Shown: positions 17,588 to 27,217 of the stretch, in pieces
How positions within the stretch are numbered: position 1 is the stretch's first letter
Layout: every line of letters begins with the position of its first letter
Assembly: GCF_000527155.1 (NCBI RefSeq)
Contig: NZ_AZUQ01000001.1
Coordinates: 1,296,554 to 1,360,553, forward strand
Origin: Haloglycomyces albus DSM 45210
Lineage (GTDB): Bacteria > Actinomycetota > Actinomycetes > Mycobacteriales > Micromonosporaceae
Length of the DNA: 64,000 bases
Direction of reading: 5' to 3'
Program-made: the position numbers and the translations under genes
Notes under the pieces: model-generated
What the model was told of the DNA's origin: nothing
The model's database searches: none
Seen by the model: only the letters and a program-made list of their open reading frames with translations

Positions 17588-18494
17588 AGCTCCCGTTTCT
17601 CCCGATGCTCAGGTTTCCCTGTGGCGGGACGCCTTCCGTACGATGCGGCGACGGGTGGATGTTCTCCTGTCGTTGGCCATTCTAGTGTTCGTGGTGATGA
17701 TGGCCGCGTTTCCACGTCTCTTCACCAGCGCCGATCCCAAGTCTTGTGACGGGATGCAGGCGCGGCAGCGGCCCGATTCGTGGCTGTCGGGAGATCATCC
17801 GCTGGGGATGGACGCGTTCGGCTGTGACTTCGCCGCGAAACTGGTGCACGGTACTCGTCCGACGCTCTTGTTGGCTTTCACCGTCATTATCGCGTCGATT
17901 GTGATCGGGCTGTTTCTCGGTATCGTGGCGGGTTATTACGGCCGGTGGGTCGACGTCGGCGTCTCGCGCACCCTTGAGGTGTTCATCGTGGTGCCGTTGC
18001 TGTTGGGGGCCATTCTGATCCTCAGTCTCTTCCGCGATATGGGAGGGACCGGCGGTGGTGTCGTCAAAGCGATTCTTCCGGCGGCCTTGGCATTGACCCT
18101 GTTCGGCTGGATGGAGTTCTGTCGTTACGCACGTGCGGCGACGATCGAGACCAAGAGCCTCGATTACGTTGCCGCTGCGCGGTGTCTGGGCGCCAAGGAC
18201 GGACGCATCATGTTCCGGCACGTGCTGCCCAATGCGATCGTGCCGATCACGGCCGTCGTTCCGACCACTTTGGCCAATATCGTGGTGACCGAGTCGGCGT
18301 TGGCCGTCCTCGGGGTGGGGATCAAACCGCCGGAGACCAGTTGGGGCATTCTGTTGGCGGAGGGTACCAACTGGGCCGGTGGTGGATACACGTATCTCTT
18401 CCTCTGGCCGTTGTCACTGCTGGTCATTACCGTTTACGCCTTCGCCACCATCGGCGATGCGCTCCGCGACGCTCTCGATCCGAAGCTGAGGTGA
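17580..18494 (+). CDS. Oligopeptide ABC transporter permease (OppC/DppC type)
   Basis: Encodes 304 residues. An OppC N-terminal segment (DVLLSLAILVFVVMMAAFPRL) is followed by the HPLGMDAFGCDF motif typical of DppC/OppC and the permease domain (~95-300) with five helices. The EAA loop reads LDYVAAARCLGAKDGRIMF followed by RHVLPNAIVPITA, as expected. It overlaps the upstream permease by 8 bases and is followed 5 bases later by the first ATPase gene. It forms the heterodimeric channel with the OppB-type protein. Confidence 0.92.
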   Translation: MTEAPVSPDAQVSLWRDAFRTMRRRVDVLLSLAILVFVVMMAAFPRLFTSADPKSCDGMQARQRPDSWLSGDHPLGMDAFGCDFAAKLVHGTRPTLLLAFTVIIASIVIGLFLGIVAGYYGRWVDVGVSRTLEVFIVVPLLLGAILILSLFRDMGGTGGGVVKAILPAALALTLFGWMEFCRYARAATIETKSLDYVAAARCLGAKDGRIMFRHVLPNAIVPITAVVPTTLANIVVTESALAVLGVGIKPPETSWGILLAEGTNWAGGGYTYLFLWPLSLLVITVYAFATIGDALRDALDPKLR

Positions 18495-18499
18495 GGACC

Positions 18500-19534
18500 A
18501 TGGCCCGCACATCTACCGATATAACCGAGACCTTGCCGGGGTTCGATACACGGCGTCCTCTGCTGGAGGTGAAGGATCTTGAGGTGGAGTTCAATGTCCG
18601 CAAACGGCGTTTTTCGGTCGTCAAGGGCGTGAATTTCACCCTGGACCGAGGTCGGACTCTGGCCGTGGTCGGCGAGTCGGGCTCGGGCAAGTCGGTGACG
18701 GCCCAGGCGATCATGGGAATCATCGACTCGCCGCCTGGTTTCATTTCCAACGGGGAGGTGGTGTTCCAAGGGGTCGACCTGTTGCGGCAGAGCGAGGACG
18801 TTCGGCGACAGGTGCGGTCCAATCACATCTCCATCGTCTTTCAGGACGCCCTGTCGGCGCTCAACCCACTGTGGACCGTCGGTTTTCAGATCGCCGAGTT
18901 GTTCCGGGTGCATCGGGGGATGAGCAGGAGCGACTCCTATAAGCGGGCGGTCGAACTCCTGGATATGGTCGGCATTCCCGACGCGGCCGGTCGAGTGCGG
19001 CACTATCCGCATGAATTCTCCGGCGGAATGCGACAACGCGCCATGATCGCCATGGCCTTGGCGCTCGATCCGGAGGTGCTCATTGCCGATGAGCCGACCA
19101 CGGCCCTCGACGTCACCGTGCAGGCGCAGATCATGCGTTTGCTGCGCGAGATTCAGGTCGAACGGGACATGGGTCTGATCCTCATCACCCACGATCTCGG
19201 GGTGGTCGCCGACGTCGCCGACGAAGTGGCCGTCATGTACGCGGGCAATGTGGTGGAGCGCGTCAACATCTACGACCTCTTTGCCCGTCCGGCCCATCCC
19301 TACACCGAAGCGTTGCTACGTGCCATTCCTCGCGTGGACGCGGTGGGGAGGGATTTGGAGGTCATCAGCGGATTGCCGCCCAATCCGCAGGCACTGCCGC
19401 CCGGGTGCGCCTTCCACCCACGGTGTCGGCGTGCGGAACAACGGTGTTCCAGTGACGTGCCGCAACCCCTAACGGTATCGGAAGGTCATACGTCCACCTG
19501 CCATTTCGCCCCGGAGGTCTATGCCAATGAGTGA
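18500..19534 (+). CDS. Oligopeptide ABC transporter ATPase (OppD type)
   Basis: Encodes 344 residues from the ATG at 18500, just after the preceding stop. The ATPase domain shows Walker A GESGSGKS (~57-64), Q-loop in [13 protein letters not shown], signature [12 protein letters not shown], Walker [13 protein letters not shown] and switch [11 protein letters not shown]. The C-terminal oligo_HPY region has CAFHPRC followed by ERC and later CHF, the four-cysteine site that binds an iron-sulfur cluster in DppD/OppD proteins. The last 8 bases overlap the start of the second ATPase gene. Confidence 0.93.
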   Translation: MARTSTDITETLPGFDTRRPLLEVKDLEVEFNVRKRRFSVVKGVNFTLDRGRTLAVVGESGSGKSVTAQAIMGIIDSPPGFISNGEVVFQGVDLLRQSEDVRRQVRSNHISIVFQDALSALNPLWTVGFQIAELFRVHRGMSRSDSYKRAVELLDMVGIPDAAGRVRHYPHEFSGGMRQRAMIAMALALDPEVLIADEPTTALDVTVQAQIMRLLREIQVERDMGLILITHDLGVVADVADEVAVMYAGNVVERVNIYDLFARPAHPYTEALLRAIPRVDAVGRDLEVISGLPPNPQALPPGCAFHPRCRRAEQRCSSDVPQPLTVSEGHTSTCHFAPEVYANE

Positions 19535-20549
19535 CGAACAGTCTCGGCCGGAACCGGTCTTGGAAGTAAACGGTCTCGTCAAACACTTCCCGGTGAAGAA
19601 AGGCGTGGTATTCAAGAAAACCGTCGACAATGTCAAAGCGGTCGACGGCGTTTCACTGCGGCTCGACAAAGGCAAGATTCTCGGAGTGGTCGGTGAGTCG
19701 GGGTGCGGCAAATCCACCCTCGCCAAAATGATGGTGGGACTCGAACCGGCGACCTCCGGGTCCATTAAGGTGCTGGGCCAGGAGATCGCGGGGCGGAGCC
19801 AACGTAGTATCCGTCCTCTGCGTCGTGATATACAGCTGGTCTTTCAAGACCCCTTCACCTCACTGAATCCCCGCATGACCGTCGGCGACATCGTCCGCGA
19901 ACCCTTCGACATCCACCCCGACGTGATGCCGCGGCACAAGCGCGACAAGGCCGTTCACGACCTCCTCGACGTGGTAGGGCTCAGCAGGGAACACGTCCGG
20001 CGTTATCCGCACCAGTTTTCCGGTGGTCAGCGTCAGCGCATCGGTATCGCCCGGGCTCTGGCGCTGCAGCCGAAGGTGCTGGTATGTGACGAACCGGTGA
20101 GCGCCCTGGACGTGTCGATCCAAGGTCAGGTCATCAACCTGCTGGGGCAGCTGCAACGCGAACTCGGCCTGTCGTACGTGTTCATCGCCCACGACCTGTC
20201 GGTGGTGCGCCACATCGCCGACGAGGTGGCGGTCATGTACCTGGGACGCATCGCCGAACAGGGACCGAGCGAGGAGATCTACCAACGCCCTCGCCATCCT
20301 TATACACAGGCGCTGCTGTCGTCGGTGCCGGTTCCCGATCCGACCCTGCGTGGCAAGCGGGAGGAGATCCGCCTCAGCGGCGACGTGCCCTCGCCGTTGA
20401 ATCCGCCGTCGGGATGTCGGTTTCGGACCCGCTGCTGGAAGGCCACGTCCATCTGCGCGGAAGAGGCGCCCGCTCTGGAAGCTCACGACGATACGGGACA
20501 CACGACGGCCTGTTTCCACGCCGCGGAACTTCCCGAGGTGACGCGCTGA
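19527..20549 (+). CDS. Oligopeptide ABC transporter ATPase (OppF type)
   Basis: Encodes 340 residues. The ATG at 19527 is preferred to an in-frame ATG at 19521 because GGAGG (19513-19517) is nine bases away from the former and only three from the latter. It has Walker A GESGCGKST, Q-loop VFQDPFTSLNPRM, signature FSGGQRQRIGIARAL, Walker B VLVCDEPVSALD and switch VFIAHDLSVVRH, then the oligo_HPY tail with CRFRTRC and two later cysteines. It is the last gene of the importer operon (binding protein, two permeases, two ATPases). Confidence 0.93.
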   Translation: MSDEQSRPEPVLEVNGLVKHFPVKKGVVFKKTVDNVKAVDGVSLRLDKGKILGVVGESGCGKSTLAKMMVGLEPATSGSIKVLGQEIAGRSQRSIRPLRRDIQLVFQDPFTSLNPRMTVGDIVREPFDIHPDVMPRHKRDKAVHDLLDVVGLSREHVRRYPHQFSGGQRQRIGIARALALQPKVLVCDEPVSALDVSIQGQVINLLGQLQRELGLSYVFIAHDLSVVRHIADEVAVMYLGRIAEQGPSEEIYQRPRHPYTQALLSSVPVPDPTLRGKREEIRLSGDVPSPLNPPSGCRFRTRCWKATSICAEEAPALEAHDDTGHTTACFHAAELPEVTR

Positions 20550-20646
20550 GTGCGGCGAGGCCGATGACGCTGCTGTATCTCGTGCGGTGCGGCGGGGAAT
20601 CCGAAATTCGGACTCCGAAGCACATACGCGCCCATAGAATCGGCGT

Positions 20647-21795
20647 GTGGCAGGACACGAGCACGAACAGCTACGGCAGGGGTCCGTACGCCGTTACGTC
20701 GACGAGGGGCGGTTCTGGTCGTACGTGGCCCGAGACCGTACCACCGTGCTGTGGTTTCGGCTCCTGCCTTTCGTCGTCATCGGCGCGCTCATGCTGGTCA
20801 ACTATCTTGACGACGAACTGGTTCGGGGGCGTTATGTCCTGGTCGTAGCTCCGGTGATGATTGCCCTGGTCAACGGCCCTATCATCACCTTGATTGCCGG
20901 AATGGTGTCGGTCGCCGCCTATATCTCGGGGCGTTCGGTTTCGGCCTACGGGCTGGAAGCCGACTGGTGGATCGACATCCCCAGCGTCCTGATCATCGCC
21001 CTGCTCGCGGTGTTCTTCGCCTGGGCACGCGGACGCCTGATCGACCGTCTACTGGGCATCACCATGGTCGCCGAGACCACGCAGCAGGCCATCGTGCCCG
21101 AAGCGCCCCGCCACGTGGGGCCCTACGAGATCGCCTCCGTGCTGCGCACGCCGCAGGGAAGCACCAACCTCGTCGGGGGCGATTTTTTCGACGTGGAGGC
21201 CTCCGCTCACGGCATGCGTCTCATCCTGGGCGACGTTCAAGGTCATGACCTGCAGACCATTCAGATCACCAATACCATTATGGGAGCGTTCAAGGAGCGC
21301 GCCGGAGACGACATATCGCTGTCCCTACTGACCGAACGGCTGCACCGACGCATGGTCGCGATCAACTCTGGACTGTCCGAATGGCACCAACGTTTTGCGA
21401 CGGCCCTGGTGGCGGAATTCCGTCCCTGGGACACCAGCGTGACCTTCTTGACCTGCGGGCATCCGCCTCCCGTGCTGATTCGCGACGAGGCGCGACTGCT
21501 GTCGCTGCCCGCCCTGCCGCCGCTGGGAGTCGAACATCAGCAGAACTTCGAGTCGTATGTGCGACAGACGCCGTTCCACCCCGGCGACATGATCCACCTC
21601 TACAGCGACGGCATGGTCGAGGCCCGCAACTCGGCCGGAGACGAATTCCCCATGGTGAAATACATGAACGAATACCTCCGCCGGGATTATCCCCGCGATC
21701 CGGAACTGTTCATCGACTTCATTCGGCAGGCGTTCTTCCGCAACAACTTCGTCATCACCGACGACCTCTCCAGCCTGACCATCCTTTACAACTGA
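20647..21795 (+). CDS. Membrane-bound PP2C phosphatase (SpoIIE domain)
   Basis: Encodes 382 residues from a GTG start. Three to four membrane helices occupy ~35-135 (LLPFVVIGALMLVNYL, VLVVAPVMIALVNGPIITLI, VLIIALLAVFFAW). The cytoplasmic SpoIIE/PP2C domain (~165-382) has the metal-binding aspartates in GGDFFDVEASAHGMRLILGDVQGHD, the ATALVAEF segment, the TCGHPPPVLI motif, and MIHLYSDGMVEARN near the C-terminus. These phosphatases act on anti-anti-sigma factors in actinomycetes. There is no sensor (GAF/PAS) domain apart from the membrane part, and no anti-sigma genes are adjacent. It is convergent with the ramB-like gene. Confidence 0.9.
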   Translation: MAGHEHEQLRQGSVRRYVDEGRFWSYVARDRTTVLWFRLLPFVVIGALMLVNYLDDELVRGRYVLVVAPVMIALVNGPIITLIAGMVSVAAYISGRSVSAYGLEADWWIDIPSVLIIALLAVFFAWARGRLIDRLLGITMVAETTQQAIVPEAPRHVGPYEIASVLRTPQGSTNLVGGDFFDVEASAHGMRLILGDVQGHDLQTIQITNTIMGAFKERAGDDISLSLLTERLHRRMVAINSGLSEWHQRFATALVAEFRPWDTSVTFLTCGHPPPVLIRDEARLLSLPALPPLGVEHQQNFESYVRQTPFHPGDMIHLYSDGMVEARNSAGDEFPMVKYMNEYLRRDYPRDPELFIDFIRQAFFRNNFVITDDLSSLTILYN

Positions 21796-21834
21796 TCGAC
21801 CGTTTACTCGGCGCGCCGTCCCGCGCACCCGGCC

Positions 21835-23391
21835 TCAGTCGTCGTTGTGCTTGTCCAGAAACTCGTACACCTCGGTCTCGTCGACGCCCGGAAACGACCC
21901 GGGGGGCATCGCGGCCAGGTGCGAGGAATTGGCGCGCGCACTCGGCCAGACGTTCCCCGCCCAGGTCATCGACAGGTCGGCCGGCGGGCGGCGGCAACAG
22001 TCGGGTTCCGGACAGCGGCTGCGGGAACGCGAGGTGGTGTCCTTACCACGGAACCATTTCGAATGGTCGTACGGAACGCCGACGCTGAGGGAGAACTCGC
22101 CGTCGGGGCCGCTCTCGGTGCGTGCCGTGCACCAGAACGTTCCGTTCGCCGTGTCGGTGTACTGGCTGAAGGCGCTGAACTTGTCGGTGACGTCGAAGAC
22201 CTGTCGACTCGTCCAGTAGCGGCAGATGGGCTGACCCTCGATGGCCCCGGTCGGATCTTGGGGGAAGGCGACTCCGTCGTTTTCGTAGGCTTTGAAGATG
22301 ATGCCGGACTTGTGGACCTTCTGGAAGTGCGTGGGGATGCCCAGGTGTTGCGTGGCGAGGTTGGTGAACCGGTGCGCGGCGGTCTCATAGGAGACGGCGA
22401 AATTGTCGCGGAGATCCTCGACCGCGATCTGCTTGTTGCGCATCGCGTCGCGGAGAAAGTCCACCGCACTGCTTTCGGGAACGAGAAGCGCGGCGGCGAA
22501 GTAGTTCGTCTCCACCCTCTGAGCGAGGAAGTCCGAGTAGTCGGTGGGAACGGTATGACCGAGAACGTAACTTCCCAGCGCTTGCAGCAGGATGGCGCGC
22601 GGGTCGTGGGAACTGGTCTGCTTCTGAGTCAGGTAGATACGGCGATTGCGTAGATCGGTCACCGAACGGGTGGAATGCGGCAGGTCGTTGACGTGATGCA
22701 GGCTGAAACCCAGATGGCTGGCCAGGTCGGAAATGGCGTGCTGGCTGAGCGGACCGCTGGTGTAGCCGACCTCGTGGAGGAGCTTGCGGACCTCCTGCTC
22801 GATCTCCCCGAAGTAGTTGTTCTTATCGCGCATCCGCAGCCGTAGCTCGCTGTTGGACTGCCGGGCCTCTTCGGGCGTGGCGGCGCGGATATTGGTTTGG
22901 CGTTGCACCTCCCGGTGCAGCCCCACGAGCGATTCGAGCACTTCGGTGGGGATGCGGGACGACGGTTTGACGTTCGGCAGGCCCAGACTCCGGTAACCGT
23001 CTCCGCGCTGGGCGCGTTCGAGTTCGATTTCCAGCGCAACGCGGCGGTCCGGCGGCTCGGTGCCGAGTAGATCGTCGGTGGAGACGTCAAGCGCCTGCGC
23101 CAGAGCACGCAGTAGGGAAAGTTTGGGTTCTCTTTTCCCGTTCTCAATAAGTGACAGTTGGCTGGGTGCGGTATTGATCAACTCGCTCAGATCGTCAAGA
23201 GTGTAATTTCTTTTCTTACGCAGATAGCGGATGCGCTTACCCAGAGCGATGAGGTCAAGGCCGGTGTCGTCGGTATTTGTCGGTTCTTCGGAGGTGGTGG
23301 CTCCCCACGGGCCGGGGTCGGTAGCGGGTTGTTCCTGGTCGGGTCGTTGCTGTTTATTCGGAAACCGGTTTGTGGGAGATTTATTCGCCAT
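21835..23391 (-). CDS. ramB: RamB-like XRE regulator of acetate/glyoxylate metabolism
   Basis: Encodes 518 residues. The N-terminus is disordered (~1-45). An XRE helix-turn-helix follows (~48-105, LGKRIRYLRKKRNYTLDDL and TAPSQLSLIENGKREPKLS). The middle (~205-330) is a DUF955/IrrE-like region with no intact HExxH (ALGSYVLGHTV), and the C-terminal ScfR/DUF2083 domain (~360-518) has a CPEPDCCRRPP cysteine cluster. This is the layout of RamB of Corynebacterium and Mycobacterium, which binds near aceA/aceB and responds to acetate status. The gene is divergent from aceA with 140 bases between them. I give the symbol by domain layout and position. Confidence 0.85.
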   Translation of the reverse strand: MANKSPTNRFPNKQQRPDQEQPATDPGPWGATTSEEPTNTDDTGLDLIALGKRIRYLRKKRNYTLDDLSELINTAPSQLSLIENGKREPKLSLLRALAQALDVSTDDLLGTEPPDRRVALEIELERAQRGDGYRSLGLPNVKPSSRIPTEVLESLVGLHREVQRQTNIRAATPEEARQSNSELRLRMRDKNNYFGEIEQEVRKLLHEVGYTSGPLSQHAISDLASHLGFSLHHVNDLPHSTRSVTDLRNRRIYLTQKQTSSHDPRAILLQALGSYVLGHTVPTDYSDFLAQRVETNYFAAALLVPESSAVDFLRDAMRNKQIAVEDLRDNFAVSYETAAHRFTNLATQHLGIPTHFQKVHKSGIIFKAYENDGVAFPQDPTGAIEGQPICRYWTSRQVFDVTDKFSAFSQYTDTANGTFWCTARTESGPDGEFSLSVGVPYDHSKWFRGKDTTSRSRSRCPEPDCCRRPPADLSMTWAGNVWPSARANSSHLAAMPPGSFPGVDETEVYEFLDKHNDD

Positions 23392-23531
23392 ATCTTTATT
23401 ATTAGTGAAGATCGGCGGTTCTTTCCACCTTTGAGCCCTTCTTTTTCACTGTTTTGCCTGAGAAATTGGTATTACCGGCAAGTAATGGTCGCCAGTGTGG
23501 CGATTAGCTCAGTATGACGCAGGAGATAACC
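23392..23531. promoter_or_regulatory. Shared ramB/aceA promoter region
   Basis: 140 bases separate the divergent ramB-like and isocitrate lyase genes, so both promoters lie here. A TTTTGCC...GGCAAG inverted pair (about 23451-23482) overlaps the region just upstream of aceA. I cannot state that it is a RamB site; the ramB-like gene itself has no ribosome site in front of its ATG. Confidence 0.4.
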
Positions 23532-24836
23532 ATGACTGATCACCGTTCCGACAAGGTCCAGACCGCTGAGGAACTGAGTGCCGATTGGGAGTCCAACCCC
23601 CGGTGGGCGAATATTACTCGTGACTACAGCGCTGAAGATGTCATTGCCCTGCGTGGACGGGTGCAGGAGGAACACACTCTCGCCCGTCGCGGGGCTGAGA
23701 AGCTCTGGAGGCAGCTGACGACTGAGGCCGAGACCGATGGTTACACCAACGCTCTCGGAGCCCTCAGCGGAAACCAAGCCGTCCAGCAGGTCAAAGCCGG
23801 TCTGCGCGCGATTTACTTGTCGGGATGGCAAGTCGCCGCCGATGCGAACCTGTCTGGTCACACCTACCCCGACCAATCGCTCTACCCGGCCAACTCGGTC
23901 CCGGCCGTCGTGCGACGTATCAACAACGCACTGATGCGCGCCGACCAGATCGAGTTCGCGGAGGGCGAGCAGTCGGTGGAAGACTGGCTGGTTCCCATCG
24001 TCGCCGACGCCGAAGCGGGCTTCGGTGGACCGCTGAACGCCTATGAACTCATGAAGGGCATGATCGCCTCCGGTGCCTCAGCGGTGCACTGGGAAGATCA
24101 GCTCGCTTCGGAAAAGAAGTGTGGTCACCTGGGTGGCAAGGTTCTCATTCCTACCAGTCAACACATCCGCACCTTGAACGCCGCCCGGTTGGCCGCCGAC
24201 GTCGAAGGGGTTCCTTCCCTGCTGGTGGCCCGCACCGACGCGGAGGCGGCCACTCTGATGACGTCGGACATCGACGAACGCGACCGTCCGTTCCTCACCG
24301 GCGACCGCACCGCGGAAGGATACTTCCAGGTGCGTGGGGGCATCGAGCCGTGCATCGCTCGCGCCAAATCCTACGCTCCCTACGCCGACCTGCTGTGGAT
24401 GGAGACCGGTACGCCGGACCTGACCGTGGCACGTGCCTTCGCCGAGGAAGTGAAGGCCGAGTTCCCCGATCAAATGCTGGCCTACAACTGTTCGCCGTCG
24501 TTCAACTGGCGGCGCAACCTGGACGACGACACCATCGCCAAGTTCCAGAAGGAACTGGCCGCGATGGGTTACACCTTCCAGTTCATCACTCTGGCGGGCT
24601 TCCACGCGCTCAACTACTCCATGTTCGACCTGGCCCACGGCTACGCCGACGGGGGCATGAGCGCCTATGTGGACCTGCAGGAACGCGAGTTCGCCGCCGA
24701 GGAGCGCGGCTACACGGCGACCAAGCACCAGCGCGAGGTCGGTACCGGGTACTTTGACCGTGTCAGCACGATTCTCAACCCGAAGGGTTCTACCCTGGCG
24801 ATGGTGAACTCCACCGAAGCCGGACAATTCGAATAG
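23532..24836 (+). CDS. aceA: Isocitrate lyase
   Basis: Encodes 434 residues from the ATG at 23532, chosen because CAGGAG lies 7-8 bases upstream; an in-frame ATG at 23514 overlaps that site. The enzyme splits isocitrate into succinate and glyoxylate, the first step of the glyoxylate shunt. The active-site loop is [18 protein letters not shown] (Cys ~196), with [21 protein letters not shown] upstream and [15 protein letters not shown] downstream, as in the actinobacterial ~430-residue type. The malate synthase gene follows after 77 bases, and a RamB-like regulator is divergent. Confidence 0.96.
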   Translation: MTDHRSDKVQTAEELSADWESNPRWANITRDYSAEDVIALRGRVQEEHTLARRGAEKLWRQLTTEAETDGYTNALGALSGNQAVQQVKAGLRAIYLSGWQVAADANLSGHTYPDQSLYPANSVPAVVRRINNALMRADQIEFAEGEQSVEDWLVPIVADAEAGFGGPLNAYELMKGMIASGASAVHWEDQLASEKKCGHLGGKVLIPTSQHIRTLNAARLAADVEGVPSLLVARTDAEAATLMTSDIDERDRPFLTGDRTAEGYFQVRGGIEPCIARAKSYAPYADLLWMETGTPDLTVARAFAEEVKAEFPDQMLAYNCSPSFNWRRNLDDDTIAKFQKELAAMGYTFQFITLAGFHALNYSMFDLAHGYADGGMSAYVDLQEREFAAEERGYTATKHQREVGTGYFDRVSTILNPKGSTLAMVNSTEAGQFE

Positions 24837-24913
24837 TTCGACCCGAGGTGAGGGGCGACCTGGCCCCTCACCCCCATCCGACACGGACAGACACCCCTAC
24901 TTGAGGAGTCCAG

Positions 24914-26527
24914 ATGAACGCAGTCCAGAATTCGTCGATCAAGATCAGTGGGCCGACCGTCGCGCGCCAGGACGAGATTCTCACTCCCGAGGCGCTTGAC
25001 TTTGTATTGCAACTGCATCGCGCCTTCATGGGGGAGCGGCACGAGCTGTTGCTGGAGCGTCAACGCCGCCGCGAGCGCATTTCCAACGGCGAAGACCCGA
25101 CGTTCCTGTCGTCCACCGCCGACATCCGCGACGACACCGAATGGCAGGTAGCGCCACTCGCTCCCGGTCTGGAGGACCGTCGGGTGGAGATCACCGGGCC
25201 GTGTGAGAAGAAGATGACGATCAACGCGCTGAACTCCGGCGCGAAGTGCTGGCTGGCCGATATGGAAGACGCTTCCAGTCCCAGCTGGGAAAACGTCATC
25301 AACAGCCAGTTGAACCTGATCGACGCCTTGGAAAATCAGATCGACTTTACCGGCGCGAACGGTAAGACCTATGCTTTGAAGTCCTCCGACATCACCGAGC
25401 TGGCCACGATCATCGTGCGTCCCCGCGGGTGGCACCTGGTGGAGCGGCACCTGGAGGTGGACGGGGTTCCCGTCAGCGGCGGACTCGTGGACTTCGGGCT
25501 CTACTTCTTCCACAACGCGCAGCGCCTGCTCGACAAGGGACGCGGACCGTACTTCTACATTCCCAAGCTGGAGTCCGCCGCCGAGGCGCGCCTGTGGAAC
25601 AAGGTCTTCGTCATGGCGCAAGACCTTCTGGGGATTCCGCAGGGGACGATCCGGGCCACGGTTTTGATCGAAACCATCACCGCCGCGTTCGAGATGGAGG
25701 AGATTCTCTATGAACTGCGCGATCACAGTTCCGGTTTGAACGCGGGCCGGTGGGACTATATTTTCTCGGTGATCAAGAACTTCCGCAATCGCGGTAATCG
25801 TTTCGTGCTGCCGGACCGGCAGAGTGTCACGATGACGCAGCCGTTCATGCGGGCTTACACCGAGCAATTGGTTCGTGCCTGCCACCGTCGTGGTGCCTCC
25901 GCAATCGGTGGTATGGCCGCCTTCATTCCCAACCGCCGCGACGCAGAGGCCAATGCCAGGGCCTTTGAGGCCGTGCGCAATGACAAGATGCGTGAGGCCG
26001 GCGACGGGTTTGACGGTTCATGGGTGGCCCACCCGGATTTGGTTCCCGTGGCGATGGAGATGTTCGACGAGGTTCTGGGTGACAAGCCCAACCAGATCGA
26101 TCGCCTCCGCGAGGACGTTCGCCCTGATGCGAAGGCGCTGATCGACATCAGCACCGTCAAGGGGACCATCACCGAGGTGGGCATCCGTTCCAATTTGTCC
26201 ATTGGATTGCGCTACATCGAATCGTGGCTGCGTGGTGTCGGGGCCGCCGCCATCAACAATCTGATGGAGGACGCCGCCACGGCGGAGATCTCCCGGTCAC
26301 AGATTTGGCAGTGGCTGCATACCGGCTCCTACACCGAGGACGGCCGTCCCGTCACCTTGGAGTGGGTGAGCCGCCTGTTGAGCGAAGAGTTCTCGTATTT
26401 GGATCGTTTCGACGGGGATCGCTTCGACGATGCCCGGGAGATCTTGCGTGAGTGTGCCCTGGGAGAGGAATACCCCACGTTCCTCACTCTGCCCGCCTAT
26501 GCGCGCTACCTGGTGGCCACTCAATAG
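24914..26527 (+). CDS. aceB: Malate synthase A
   Basis: Encodes 537 residues; GAGG lies close before the ATG. It condenses glyoxylate with acetyl-CoA to malate, completing the shunt. Typical segments are KCWLADMEDASSPSWENV, IIVRPRGWHLVERHL (catalytic Arg region), LVDFGLYFFHNAQRLL, GPYFYIPKLES and TIRATVLIETI. The length and lack of the long extra domain of malate synthase G place it in the A class. It is the second gene after aceA and is probably co-transcribed. The convergent acetyltransferase gene stops 5 bases beyond its stop codon. Confidence 0.96.
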   Translation: MNAVQNSSIKISGPTVARQDEILTPEALDFVLQLHRAFMGERHELLLERQRRRERISNGEDPTFLSSTADIRDDTEWQVAPLAPGLEDRRVEITGPCEKKMTINALNSGAKCWLADMEDASSPSWENVINSQLNLIDALENQIDFTGANGKTYALKSSDITELATIIVRPRGWHLVERHLEVDGVPVSGGLVDFGLYFFHNAQRLLDKGRGPYFYIPKLESAAEARLWNKVFVMAQDLLGIPQGTIRATVLIETITAAFEMEEILYELRDHSSGLNAGRWDYIFSVIKNFRNRGNRFVLPDRQSVTMTQPFMRAYTEQLVRACHRRGASAIGGMAAFIPNRRDAEANARAFEAVRNDKMREAGDGFDGSWVAHPDLVPVAMEMFDEVLGDKPNQIDRLREDVRPDAKALIDISTVKGTITEVGIRSNLSIGLRYIESWLRGVGAAAINNLMEDAATAEISRSQIWQWLHTGSYTEDGRPVTLEWVSRLLSEEFSYLDRFDGDRFDDAREILRECALGEEYPTFLTLPAYARYLVATQ

Positions 26528-26531
26528 TCGT

Positions 26532-27128
26532 CTACCGCAATCGTCGGTAGTCGGTCGGCGCGGCGAATCGGGGACGGGAGCCGAGAGGCGTCCGTTCCCG
26601 AGCCGCTCTGCATAATTCGGTTGTTTCGGTTCTATACCAGCGCATTCCACGTGCCTGGTAGTTGCTCATCGCATGAGGGTCGTCCTCCGAACACGTGTGT
26701 AGCCATACGCGTTCGGTCCGAGGGCGGCCCTCGCCGCGTGCGGAGAACCTCCACGCCTCCGACAGGCATTCACCGAGAAACCAGCCACCGAGTCGGCGAC
26801 GTCGAAAGGCGGGGAACAGTCCGAACGAGGCTATCTCCACCTCGCCGGGAATTCTGCCGTCCATTTCGCAGTAGCCGGCCGGAGTTCCGCTGACGTGTAG
26901 CAACCAGGTCTCCACATTGCCGTCGGTGGCGAATTCCCTCCATTCGGCGTCCGACCAGGCCAGGCGATCCGTCCACTGCCAGTCGGAGCCGACCGTGATG
27001 TAGCAGAAACGGTTCAACTCCGGAACGGGAATGCGGCTCTGCCGCACCACCGCCTCCGCGTCCGGCCGTTCCTTGGGCCGAACGTGTTCGGGAGACCGCG
27101 TTTCCAGGTACCAGATTGTGGATGACAT
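26532..27128 (-). CDS. GNAT-family N-acetyltransferase
   Basis: Encodes 198 residues. The acetyl-CoA binding core reads AGYCEMDGRIPGEVEIASF followed by GLFPAFRRRRLGGWFLGE, which contains the [RQ]xxGxG/A-type loop in a degenerate form (RRRRLGG). The rest includes RVWLHTCSEDDPHAMSNYQ and ARGMRWYRTETTEL, the usual C-terminal strand-and-tail of GNAT enzymes. The acceptor substrate is unknown. The lectin-like gene lies upstream on the same strand, 89 bases away. Confidence 0.8.
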   Translation of the reverse strand: MSSTIWYLETRSPEHVRPKERPDAEAVVRQSRIPVPELNRFCYITVGSDWQWTDRLAWSDAEWREFATDGNVETWLLHVSGTPAGYCEMDGRIPGEVEIASFGLFPAFRRRRLGGWFLGECLSEAWRFSARGEGRPRTERVWLHTCSEDDPHAMSNYQARGMRWYRTETTELCRAARERTPLGSRPRFAAPTDYRRLR

Positions 27129-27217
27129 GAGGCGAAGGGTACCAAGTCACCGACGGTGTTCCGGGGCGGCGGATACCGCTGTCGCGGCGATCGAGGCCGT
27201 CCCGGAGTCACTCGATT

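Noticed and set aside
24710-25885. Long minus-strand frame opposite aceA/aceB
   Set aside because: Spans the end of one gene and most of another, both certain; no domain.
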